64,000 bases of DNA from Aliiruegeria haliotis (GTDB lineage: Bacteria; Pseudomonadota; Alphaproteobacteria; Rhodobacterales; Rhodobacteraceae): NCBI RefSeq assembly GCF_003003255.1, contig NZ_PVTD01000001.1:310001-374000 (forward strand). Reading direction: 5' to 3'. Numbering within the stretch: position 1 is the first letter of the stretch; each line of letters begins with the position of its first letter. The notes under the pieces were generated by a model, which made no database searches, was not told the DNA's origin, and worked only from the letters and a program-made list of their open reading frames with translations. Both the position numbers and the translations under genes were made by a program. Below, one piece after another: positions 41,841 to 50,318 of this stretch.

Positions 41841-42751
41841 TGAGCACGCAATCCGCCGAACGGTTGAATGCACATTTGCAGGGCGGCGCGGCCACCACCT
41901 GTCGCTGCTGGGAAGTCCGCAGGGCGGATGGGGCCGTGCTGGGGTTCACCGATCACGACGAGGCCTTGGAGTTCGACGGGATCGCCTTTGCGCCCAACTC
42001 CGGGTTCACATCGACGGCGTTCGAACAGACGACCGGTCTGTCGGTGGACAATGCCTCCGCCATCGGTGCGCTGTCGCATGAGGCGATCAAGGAGGCTGAC
42101 ATTCGCGCCGGCCGGTACGACGGCGCCGCGGTCACGGTCTGGCTGGTGAACTGGCGCGACCTCGCCGCACGAGATGTGCAGTTCGCCGGTACGATTGGCG
42201 AGATCAGCCACGGCCATGGTCGGTTCGAGGCCGAGTTGCGCGGGCTGGCCGAGCAGTTGAACCAGCCGCAGGGGCATGTCTACCAGGGCAATTGCTCTGC
42301 GGTGCTCGGCGATGGTCGCTGCGGGCTGTCCCTGGAAGATCCTGGCTTCTACCGCGATGTCGCGATCGCGGGTATCACCGGGGCAGGCGGTTTCCTGTTC
42401 GAGGGGCTCGACGGTCTTGAAGACCGCTGGTTCGAGCTGGGCCGGTTCCGGGTGCTGAGCGGCGCCGGAACCGGGCTGGTGGGGATGATCAAGCGCGACA
42501 CCACGTCCAGCGGCGGGCGCGAGATCGAGCTTTGGCAGGAACTGCGCGCCGAGGTGAACGTGGGCGACCTGGTGCGGTTGGAAGCGGGGTGCGACAAGCG
42601 GCCGGTGACTTGCCAGTCCAAGTTCGGCAACTTCCTCAATTTCCGCGGTTTTCCGCATATCCCGGGCGAGGACTGGCTGACGTCCTATCCCCACAGGGGC
42701 GGCAACAACGACGGTGGCAGCGCCAGCCCGTTCCCGGGACAGAACACATGA
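41840..42751 (+). CDS. GTA tail hub protein (g13, DUF2163)
   Basis: A 303-residue DUF2163 hub protein. Readable motifs are TCRCWEVRRADGAVLGFTDHD, the central RYDGAAVTVWLVNW and the Cys-containing C-terminal part (CDKRPVTCQSKFGNFLNFRG, FPHIPGEDWL), which may bind an Fe-S cluster or metal in relatives. ATGA overlap with g14. Confidence 0.93.
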   Translation: MSTQSAERLNAHLQGGAATTCRCWEVRRADGAVLGFTDHDEALEFDGIAFAPNSGFTSTAFEQTTGLSVDNASAIGALSHEAIKEADIRAGRYDGAAVTVWLVNWRDLAARDVQFAGTIGEISHGHGRFEAELRGLAEQLNQPQGHVYQGNCSAVLGDGRCGLSLEDPGFYRDVAIAGITGAGGFLFEGLDGLEDRWFELGRFRVLSGAGTGLVGMIKRDTTSSGGREIELWQELRAEVNVGDLVRLEAGCDKRPVTCQSKFGNFLNFRGFPHIPGEDWLTSYPHRGGNNDGGSASPFPGQNT

Positions 42752-43206
42752 GGCAGGCGATGCAACAGGCTGAAGAGGTGGTGGAAATCGCGCGATCCTG
42801 GATCGGAACCCCCTATCGCCACCAGGCGTCGTGCAAGGGCGCCGGGACGGATTGCCTGGGGTTGGTGCGCGGGGTCTGGCGGGGCCTGAAGGGGAACGAG
42901 CCCTGTGCCGTGCCGGCCTATTCGGCGGACTGGTCGGAGGCCTCCCGTACAGAGACGCTCTGGCAGGCAGCGCGAAACCATCTTGTGACCATCCCGTTGG
43001 ATCGGGAGTTCGGTCCGGGCGAGGTTCTGCTCTTTCGGATGCGGAAGGGCAGCGTCGCCAAGCACCTTGGCATCTCGGCGCGGCGGGACGGGGGGCCAAG
43101 CTTCATCCACGCCTACAGCGGCCACGCGGTGTTGGAGACGGCTCTCTCGGCGCCCTGGGGGTCGCGGATCGTCGGGCGTTTTGCATTTCCTGAAGGAGAG
43201 TTCTGA
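42748..43206 (+). CDS. GTA NlpC/P60 peptidase (g14)
   Basis: A 152-residue NlpC/P60 cell-wall peptidase carried on the GTA tail, presumably to cross the recipient peptidoglycan. The catalytic Cys lies in GTDCLGLVRG and the His in AKHLGISAR. The ATG at 42748 overlaps the g13 stop; ATG 42760 is an alternative. Upstream extension in the frame is spurious. The stop shares a base with the g15 start. Confidence 0.93.
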   Translation: MRQAMQQAEEVVEIARSWIGTPYRHQASCKGAGTDCLGLVRGVWRGLKGNEPCAVPAYSADWSEASRTETLWQAARNHLVTIPLDREFGPGEVLLFRMRKGSVAKHLGISARRDGGPSFIHAYSGHAVLETALSAPWGSRIVGRFAFPEGEF

Positions 43207-46200
43207 TGGCGACAGTTCTGTTGGCGGCGGCGGGTGCCGCGGTGGGCGGTGCCGCCGGTGGCTCGCTCCTCGGACTGGGAACGGCCGTCGTTGGCCGCGC
43301 AATCGGCGCGAGCCTCGGTCGGGTGATCGACCAGCGGCTGCTTGGTGGCGGCAGTCAGGTTGTGGAATCCGGAAAGCTGGAGCGATTCAGTCTGACCGGT
43401 GCCAGTGAGGGCACGGCAATCCGCAACGTCTATGGGCGCATCCGGACGGGAGGTCAGGTGATCTGGTCGAGCCGGTTCCGCGAGCGCGTGACCACCAGCG
43501 AATCCGGTGGCAAAGGCGGCGGCGGCCAGAGTGTCACGACGAAGACCTATACCTATTCGGTGAGCCTCGCGATTGCGCTGTGCGAGGGCGAGATCCTGCG
43601 CGTTGGCCGGATCTGGGCGGACGGGTTGGAAATCGGCCGGGAGCAGCTCGACATGCGGGTCTATACCGGCAGTCAGACCCAGCTGCCGGATTCCAAGATC
43701 GAGGCCGTCGAGGGCGCGGGGAATGCGCCCGCCTACCGTGGCACGGCCTATGTCGTTCTGGAGGACCTGCAACTTGCGCGGTTCGGAAACCGGGTGCCGC
43801 AGTTTTCGTTCGAGGTGATGCGGGCGGTCGACGATGCCTCGGTGCCGGACGGCGCGGAGAGCCTTTCGAAGATCGTGAAGGCCGTGGCGCTGGTCCCCGG
43901 GACGGGTGAATACGCGCTGGCCACGACGCCCGTGCACTATTCGCAGGGGCTTGGCTGGAATCGATCGGCCAATGTGAACTCCGCCAGCGGCAAGAGTGAC
44001 TTCACGACCTCGATGACCGCGTTGCGCGAGGAGCTGCCGAACTGCGGGTCGGCCTCGCTGGTGGTGTCCTGGTTCGGGGACGATCTGCGCTGTGGCACGT
44101 GCAGCCTGCGCCCAAAGGTGGAACAGACCGAGATCGACGGCGTGAGGATGCCCTGGAGCGTCAGCGGTTTGACCCGCGAGGACGCGCAGAGCATCACCCA
44201 GGTCGACGGACGGCCCATCTATGGCGGCACACCGACGGATCAGTCCGTGGTCGAAGCTGTGAAGGCCCTGCGCGACGATGGCAAGTCGGTGATGTTCTAT
44301 CCGTTTATCCTGATGGAGCAGATGGCCGGGAACCTGCTGTTCGACCCATGGACGGCGGCTCCCGGGCAGGCGCATCTGCCGTGGCGGGGACGGATCACGA
44401 CCTCGGTCGCGCCGGGTTTGCCCGACACGCCCGACCAGACCCCGCAGGCGGCGGACGAGGTTCGCGCGTTTTTCGGCAATGCTGCGCCCACGGATTTCTG
44501 GATCAACGGCCAAACGGTCCAGTACTACGGGCCACCGGAATGGTCCTATCGGCGGTTCATCCTGCACTATGCCCACCTGTGTGCGGCGGCCGGCGGCGTG
44601 GATGCCTTCTGCATCGGGTCGGAAATGCGCAGCCTGACCCAGATCCGGTCGAGCCGCACCGAGTTTCCGGCCGTGCAAGAGCTGATTCAACTGGCGGGCG
44701 AGGTGCGCGACATCCTCGGTCCCGAGACGAAGATCGGCTACGCGGCGGACTGGAGTGAGTATTTCGGTTACCAGCCGCAGGATGGCTCCGGTGATGTGCT
44801 GTTTCACCTCGACCCGCTCTGGGCGCGTACCGAGATCGATTTCGTCGGCATCGACAACTACATGCCGCTGTCGGACTGGCGCGATGGCGAAGACCATGCC
44901 GACAGCGATTGGGAGTCGATCTACAACCCCGATTATCTCGCCGCCAACGTGGCCGGAGGGGAAGGGTACGACTGGTACTACGCCAGCGAAGAAGACCGGG
45001 AGGCGCAGGTGCGCAGCCCGATCGAAGACGGCGCACATGGCGAGCCCTTCGTCTTTCGCTACAAGGATCTGAAAGGGTGGTGGAGCAGCCCGCACCACGA
45101 CCGCATCGGCGGCGTTCGGGCGGCCGGGCCCACGGACTGGGTGCCGCAGAGCAAACCGATCTGGTTTACCGAACTGGGCTGCGCGGCGGTCGACAAGGGC
45201 ACGAATGAGCCGAACAAGTTCGTCGATCCCAAATCCTCGGAATCGATGCTGCCGCACCATTCCAGCGGCGCACGGGACGATGTGATCCAGGCCCAGTACC
45301 TGCGCGCGACCCATGCGCATTGGTCGGACGTGGCGAACAACCCGGTGTCCGACCTATATGGCGGGCCGATGCTGGACATGTCGCGGAGCCATGTCTGGGC
45401 CTGGGATGTCCGGCCGTACCCGACGTTCCCGGCCAACCTTGACCTGTGGAGCGATGGCAACAACTACCTTCTCGGACACTGGCTGAACGGACGCACGTCA
45501 TCGGAGTCTCTGGCAGCGGTGGTCACCGAGATCTGCAACCGCTCCGGCCTTTGGGAGGTGGATGCCTCGGCACTCTATGGGAGCGTTCGAGGATACCGCG
45601 TCGAGGACATTGACGGGGCGCGGGCTGCCTTGCAGCCGCTGATGCTTGCCCATGGGTTCGACGGGATGGAGCGGGGCGGCAAACTGACCTTCCGCATGCG
45701 CACCGGGACCACGACGCAGACCCTCACACCCGGAGAATGCGCCTTCACCGGACGCGGCGACAGCGCGGTGACCGTGCAGCGATCGCCCGAGGCGGAATCC
45801 GCCGGAACGGTCCGACTGAACCACGTGCAGGCAGATGGCGACTTCGAAGCGAGTTCCGCCGAAGCCATCTTCCCCGATGAAAGACCCTCGACCGTCTCGA
45901 CCTCGGAATTGCCGTTGAGCCTGACCTCAGGTGAAGCGGGCGCGATCGTTGAACGCTGGCTGGCAGAGGCGCGTGTCGCGCGCGATACCGTGGAATTCGG
46001 CCTGCCACCCTCCCGGCGGCACATTCAGGCCGGCGATGTCATCGCCTTCACGGGGGAGACGACGGGAAGATTTCGCGTCGACCAGGTGGAATTCGCCGAA
46101 GGGCAATCCCTGAGGGCGACCCGGATCGAGCCGGGTGTGTATCGTGTGCGGCCAACGCCGGAGGCGCCCGGCAGCTACAAGCCGGTCTTGGCGCCGGTGC

Positions 46201-47132
46201 CGGTGCATGACGTGTTCATGGACCTGCCGCTGCTGACGGGAGACGAGGACGCGATCTCGCCGCACCTTGCGGTTTCGGCCACGCCATGGCCGGGCTCGGT
46301 CGTCGTCTACATGTCCATGATGGACAATGACTATCGGGTCCGGGAACTGGTGGAGACCAAGTCGGTCATCGGGCTCACCGAGACGCCGCTGCACCGGGCG
46401 GCTCCGGGAGTATGGGACCGGGGCAGCCGGCTCCGGGTCCGGATCAGCGGTGGCACGTTGTCATCGGTCGGCCGGGCAAGGCTGCTCTCTGGTGCCAATG
46501 CGATGGCGATCTCCGACGGCTCCGGCCGGGGGTGGGAGATCTTCCAGTTCCAGAACGCGGACCTTGTGGGCAATGACACCTATGAACTGAGCGGGCTTCT
46601 GCGCGGGCAACTGGGCACCGACAGCGTGATGCCGGAAGCCTGGGGCGAGGGCAGTACGGTGGTGTTGCTCGACGGTGGCCCGGAGCAGGTCAAGATCCGC
46701 TCCGCGGAGCGAAATGCGGAGCTTCACGTCCGGATCGGACCGGTGTCCTTTCCGCTCGACGATCCCTCCTTCGTGCACGCGGTCCACAGTTTCGAGGGGG
46801 TCGGGCTCAGACCCTACGCTCCGGTCCACCTCCGAGCGGCGTCTCTGGCCTCCGGTGGCGCCGGGATCACCTGGATCCGGCGAACCCGGATCGATGGCGA
46901 TAGCTGGGAGGGGTTGGACGTGGCACTGGGCGAGGCATCGGAATCCTACCTCGTCCAGGTGGTGCGAAACGGTGTGGTGCTGCGAGAGGCGACAGTCCCA
47001 TCACCAAGCTGGACCTATTCGGCCTCTGCCCGCGCGGCGGATACGGCCGACGGGCCGGTCACCGTGCAGGTTGCACAGATTTCGGACCGCTTCGGTCCGG
47101 GGCTTTTCAGGAGTATCGAGATCCATGGCTGA
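43206..47132 (+). CDS. GTA host-specificity megatron protein (g15)
   Basis: A 1308-residue tail tip protein. The N-terminus is Ala/Gly-rich and hydrophobic (AAAGAAVGGAAGGSLLGLG). Residues about 360-710 form the GTA TIM-barrel-like domain (YPFILMEQMAGNLLFD, GSEMRSLTQIRSSRTEF, FVGIDNYMPLSDWRDGEDH, and the acidic IWFTELGCAAVDKG near 653). A phage-tail beta domain follows, and the C-terminal third (from about 970) resembles the receptor-binding region. It would contact the recipient cell. Full length and uninterrupted, which argues for a functional GTA. Confidence 0.95.
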   Translation: MATVLLAAAGAAVGGAAGGSLLGLGTAVVGRAIGASLGRVIDQRLLGGGSQVVESGKLERFSLTGASEGTAIRNVYGRIRTGGQVIWSSRFRERVTTSESGGKGGGGQSVTTKTYTYSVSLAIALCEGEILRVGRIWADGLEIGREQLDMRVYTGSQTQLPDSKIEAVEGAGNAPAYRGTAYVVLEDLQLARFGNRVPQFSFEVMRAVDDASVPDGAESLSKIVKAVALVPGTGEYALATTPVHYSQGLGWNRSANVNSASGKSDFTTSMTALREELPNCGSASLVVSWFGDDLRCGTCSLRPKVEQTEIDGVRMPWSVSGLTREDAQSITQVDGRPIYGGTPTDQSVVEAVKALRDDGKSVMFYPFILMEQMAGNLLFDPWTAAPGQAHLPWRGRITTSVAPGLPDTPDQTPQAADEVRAFFGNAAPTDFWINGQTVQYYGPPEWSYRRFILHYAHLCAAAGGVDAFCIGSEMRSLTQIRSSRTEFPAVQELIQLAGEVRDILGPETKIGYAADWSEYFGYQPQDGSGDVLFHLDPLWARTEIDFVGIDNYMPLSDWRDGEDHADSDWESIYNPDYLAANVAGGEGYDWYYASEEDREAQVRSPIEDGAHGEPFVFRYKDLKGWWSSPHHDRIGGVRAAGPTDWVPQSKPIWFTELGCAAVDKGTNEPNKFVDPKSSESMLPHHSSGARDDVIQAQYLRATHAHWSDVANNPVSDLYGGPMLDMSRSHVWAWDVRPYPTFPANLDLWSDGNNYLLGHWLNGRTSSESLAAVVTEICNRSGLWEVDASALYGSVRGYRVEDIDGARAALQPLMLAHGFDGMERGGKLTFRMRTGTTTQTLTPGECAFTGRGDSAVTVQRSPEAESAGTVRLNHVQADGDFEASSAEAIFPDERPSTVSTSELPLSLTSGEAGAIVERWLAEARVARDTVEFGLPPSRRHIQAGDVIAFTGETTGRFRVDQVEFAEGQSLRATRIEPGVYRVRPTPEAPGSYKPVLAPVPVHDVFMDLPLLTGDEDAISPHLAVSATPWPGSVVVYMSMMDNDYRVRELVETKSVIGLTETPLHRAAPGVWDRGSRLRVRISGGTLSSVGRARLLSGANAMAISDGSGRGWEIFQFQNADLVGNDTYELSGLLRGQLGTDSVMPEAWGEGSTVVLLDGGPEQVKIRSAERNAELHVRIGPVSFPLDDPSFVHAVHSFEGVGLRPYAPVHLRAASLASGGAGITWIRRTRIDGDSWEGLDVALGEASESYLVQVVRNGVVLREATVPSPSWTYSASARAADTADGPVTVQVAQISDRFGPGLFRSIEIHG

Positions 47133-47829
47133 AACGGCATCCTTGAACCTACCGCTTCTGCAGCCGAGCCAGGCGCAGAAACATGTCACCGTGAACGAGG
47201 CTCTGGTCCGGCTGGACGGGTTGGCCCAGTTGCGGCTTGAGAGCCGGAGCGTGTCTTCGCCCCCGGGCGGTGCGTCCGACGGGCAGTGCTATGCTGTGCC
47301 CGACGGGGCAGGCGGCGCTTGGGCGGGGCATGACGGCGAGATCGCGATCTACAGCAACGGTGGCTGGACCTATGCCCGGCCCCAGACCGGCTGGGAAGGC
47401 TGGCTGGTGGATGAGGGGCGCCGGGGGATCTTTGTCGATGGGCGCTGGGCGTCCGATGTTCTGGCCACTTCCCAAGGAGCCGCCCATTCAAGCTTCAGGG
47501 TTGCCACGACAGAGCACGAGATCACCACTTCGGGCGCACAGGATGTCGAACTGCCTGTTCCGGCCGACTCCATGCTCTTTGCCTGCTCGGCGCGGGTCGT
47601 GGAGCCGCTGACAGGGACATTGACCGCGTGGAAACTCGGCACCTCGGCGCAGGCAGATCAGTTCGGGAGCGGCATGGGGATCGGGGCAGGCTCCTACTGC
47701 ACCGGCCTGCTGGGGCAACCCTTCACTGTCTATTCGGAGACCCAACCCCGTATAGCCCCGATCGGCGGATCGCTGACCGGGGGCAAACTGAGGCTTGCCG
47801 TGCATTTCTACAGGATCGAGCTGCCGTAA
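47125..47829 (+). CDS. DUF2793 protein appended to the GTA cluster
   Basis: A 234-residue DUF2793 protein: LNLPLLQPSQAQKHVTVNEALVRLD is the family hallmark. DUF2793 proteins occur with phages and GTAs and are thought to be fibre or spike components. It overlaps the end of g15 by eight bases and is closed by an intrinsic terminator 40 bp later, so it is the last gene of the GTA transcript. A role in surface attachment is inference. Confidence 0.88.
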   Translation: MAETASLNLPLLQPSQAQKHVTVNEALVRLDGLAQLRLESRSVSSPPGGASDGQCYAVPDGAGGAWAGHDGEIAIYSNGGWTYARPQTGWEGWLVDEGRRGIFVDGRWASDVLATSQGAAHSSFRVATTEHEITTSGAQDVELPVPADSMLFACSARVVEPLTGTLTAWKLGTSAQADQFGSGMGIGAGSYCTGLLGQPFTVYSETQPRIAPIGGSLTGGKLRLAVHFYRIELP

Positions 47830-47868
47830 CGGCGTGCCCGACAGACAGGCGCACAGGCGCCTTCCAAT

Positions 47869-47908
47869 CGGCCGGGACGTCCCTCGTGGATGTTCCGGCC
47901 GTTTTTTT
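47869..47908 (+). terminator. intrinsic terminator of the GTA cluster
   Basis: A 9-bp stem with one G-T pair (47869-47877 with 47893-47901), a 15-base loop and seven T (47902-47908). Confidence 0.9.
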
Positions 47909-48198
47909 GTTCCGGGGGCGAAGGCTCGGGTTGTTCCGTTCCCTGGTCGCGACAGCGAATCACGGCACGGCGTGAAGTCGGGCTGATATTACTGATAAAA
48001 AGGGTCCGGAACATGCGTTCGGCACATTGGTTTCCGGGTGTATCTCGCTGAATTAGAACAATATATTTGATTTCTGCAGTGCGGCTACGTACTTGTCGGT
48101 ATTTGACGTTCCGGCCGAGGCGGCTAGGCTCCCGCGCACTCGAAAACGATCCGCCTGCCAGAAGGTGGGCGAAAAAGGACCAACGGGAGGACAACCTC
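47909..48198 (+). other. A+T-richer promoter region of the TRAP operon
   Basis: No gene. The stretch 47990-48080 is clearly richer in A+T than its surroundings. A promoter candidate lies at 48103-48130 and GGGAGG precedes the dctP start. Confidence 0.5.
48103..48130 (+). promoter_or_regulatory. candidate promoter of the TRAP operon
   Basis: TTGACG, a 16-base spacer and TAGGCT, about 68 bases before the dctP start. Confidence 0.45.
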
Positions 48199-49281
48199 AT
48201 GGATCGTCGTTCATTTCTCAAGAATTCGGCACTCGGTGGCTCGGCAGCAGCCGCAACCGCCCTTGCCGCACCGGCCTACGCTCAGGGCAAGCGTACGCTG
48301 ACAATGGTCACATCCTGGGGCCGCGGCCTTGCGGGCGTGTTCGACGCCGCCCAGAAAACCGCGGACAACATCACCGCGATCACCGACGGCCAGTTGACGG
48401 TCGAGGTCAAGGCCGCCGGCGAACTCGTCGGCGCCTTCGAGGTGTTCGATGCCGTGACCGCCGGCCAGGCCGACATGTATCACGCGGCCGACTACTACTT
48501 CGTCAACCAGCATCCGGCCTTCGCCTTCTTCACCGGCGTGCCCTTCGGCATGACCGCGACCGAGCTGAACAACTGGTACTACCACGGCAACGGCGCGGCC
48601 CTGCACGACGAGCTGGGTGAAATCTTCGGCCTGAAGTCCTTCCTCGCCGGCAACACCGGCACGCAGGCCGGTGGCTGGTTCAACAAGGAAATCTCCGGTC
48701 CCGAGGATTTCAACGGCCTGAAGTTCCGCATGCCGGGCCTTGGCGGCAAGGCCCTTGGCCACATGGGTGCCTCCGTGCAGAACCTGCCGGGCTCCGAAGT
48801 GTACCAGGCGCTGGCCTCCGGCGCGATCGATGGCACCGAGTGGATCGGCCCCTGGGCGGACGAGAAAGCCGGTTTCCAGGAGATCACCAAGTTCTACTAC
48901 ACAGCTGGCTTCCACGAGCCGGCCGCCGGTCTGACCGCTGCCATGAACCGCGAAGTGTTCGACAGCCTGACCCCGGCCCAGCAATCTGCGGTCGAGATCG
49001 CGTCCGGCCACGCCAACGTCTGGAACCTGTCGCAGTACCTGATGAACAACGGCGCGGCGTTGCAGCGCCTGCAGGCCGGCGGCGTGAAGGTGCTCGAATT
49101 CCCGGATGCGGTCTGGGATGCCATGGGGGCCGCCTCGCAGAAGGTCTATGACGAGTTCATGGGCGACGAGATCTTCAAGAAGATCTACGACGACTATGCA
49201 CAGTCGATGAAGGACAGCTCCGGCTGGCTCACCAGCTCCGTGTCCGCCTATCGCGCCCAGCGTGACCGCGTTCTCGGCTAA
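48199..49281 (+). CDS. TRAP transporter solute-binding protein (DctP family, Tat-exported)
   Basis: A 360-residue periplasmic binding protein. The N-terminus MDRRSFLKNSALGG has a twin-arginine motif and cleavage is likely after APAYA (about residue 28). The ligand-clamping Arg region reads LKFRMPGLGGKAL. Overall resemblance is to the TakP-like branch (2-oxo acids or related carboxylates) rather than DctP proper, but the substrate is not certain. First gene of the operon, followed by a strong stem-loop and then the two membrane subunits. tatABC lies about 10 kb away in the same window. Confidence 0.92.
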   Translation: MDRRSFLKNSALGGSAAAATALAAPAYAQGKRTLTMVTSWGRGLAGVFDAAQKTADNITAITDGQLTVEVKAAGELVGAFEVFDAVTAGQADMYHAADYYFVNQHPAFAFFTGVPFGMTATELNNWYYHGNGAALHDELGEIFGLKSFLAGNTGTQAGGWFNKEISGPEDFNGLKFRMPGLGGKALGHMGASVQNLPGSEVYQALASGAIDGTEWIGPWADEKAGFQEITKFYYTAGFHEPAAGLTAAMNREVFDSLTPAQQSAVEIASGHANVWNLSQYLMNNGAALQRLQAGGVKVLEFPDAVWDAMGAASQKVYDEFMGDEIFKKIYDDYAQSMKDSSGWLTSSVSAYRAQRDRVLG

Positions 49282-49300
49282 GGCCTGACACCACGCACGG

Positions 49301-49330
49301 CGGGCAGGCCCTGATCGCGGGGCCTGCCCG
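49301..49330 (+). terminator. stem-loop between dctP and dctQ
   Basis: A perfect 11-bp stem (49301-49311 with 49320-49330) with an 8-base loop and a short pyrimidine tail without a real T run. It probably protects or limits the transcript so that binding protein exceeds permease. Confidence 0.65.
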
Positions 49331-49391
49331 TTCGCCTTTCCGGCAACGATCCGGACAGCGCACTGGAAAAGACGTTCGGGGGACAGACCAC

Positions 49392-50306
49392 ATGGGACTG
49401 GTCGAGGCATGGGGCGGCAGCGCCGTCGGTTGGTTCTTCGCCAACATCATCGAGGCCTACTACAATTTCTTCTACGCGATCTCGCATCCGGGCCTTTGGC
49501 TGGACTGGTCGAACAAGGAAGCGATCATGCGCTTCGCCTATTACGGCGGCTCGGTCGAGTTCTTCTTTGTCGTATTCACGGCCTTCCTCACGCTGACAGC
49601 CATCGGGCTGGTATGGAACAGGGTACTGTGGGGCGTGGTCATCGGGTTGGAAGGCTTTGCCAACACGATCGGCCGGTTCGTGGCCTGGGCCGGTTTGCTG
49701 ATGGTGCTGCAACAGATCGTCATCGTCTTCATGCAGCGGATCTTCGCGGCCTCGCAGATCTCCATGGGCTTCGGTTCGGCCGTCACCTTCGACGTGTCTT
49801 GGTGGGCCGAAGAACTGAAACTCTACAACGCCGCCATCGTGGCCCTTTGCGCCACCTACACCTTCGTGCAGGGCGGGCATGTGCGGGTGGACCTCGTCTA
49901 TTCCGTCGTCCGCTACCGCACCCGCAAGATCATCGACATGGTGGGCTCGCTCGTTTTCATGATGCCGGTCGCGGTGCTCGTCTGGATGTATGGCTGGTTC
50001 TTCATGTGGCGTCACTTGATCACGCCGAAGATCTCCGCCTCCGACAAGCTCGAACTGATGCTCAAGAAGTCCCGGATCGTGAAGTGGAACGTGGAGACCA
50101 TCGGATTCTCCCCCAACGGCTTCAACGCCTACTTCCTGTTCAAGCTGCTGCTGGTGGCCTTCGCGGGCTTGGTTTTCCTGCAGGCGATCGCCTTCTTCTA
50201 CCGCTCCTACCTTGAGTGGAAGGAGGGCCCTGAGAGCGAGGGCAAACATCTCGACAAGGACAAGCTGGGCGATGCCGATGCCGAGCTTGTGGCAGAAATC
50301 CACTAA
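49392..50306 (+). CDS. TRAP transporter small permease subunit (DctQ family)
   Basis: A 304-residue DctQ-type membrane protein, well above the usual 160-200. It has hydrophobic segments at about 10-35, 45-75, 85-115, 155-175 and 240-270 and a longer soluble loop (about 205-235) before the last one. FVQGGHVRVDLVYS is the conserved DctQ loop. The start is 12 bp after GGGGGACAG. Works with the large subunit in Na+-driven uptake of the ligand presented by DctP. Confidence 0.88.
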   Translation: MGLVEAWGGSAVGWFFANIIEAYYNFFYAISHPGLWLDWSNKEAIMRFAYYGGSVEFFFVVFTAFLTLTAIGLVWNRVLWGVVIGLEGFANTIGRFVAWAGLLMVLQQIVIVFMQRIFAASQISMGFGSAVTFDVSWWAEELKLYNAAIVALCATYTFVQGGHVRVDLVYSVVRYRTRKIIDMVGSLVFMMPVAVLVWMYGWFFMWRHLITPKISASDKLELMLKKSRIVKWNVETIGFSPNGFNAYFLFKLLLVAFAGLVFLQAIAFFYRSYLEWKEGPESEGKHLDKDKLGDADAELVAEIH

Positions 50307-50318
50307 GGGGCAGAGCAC

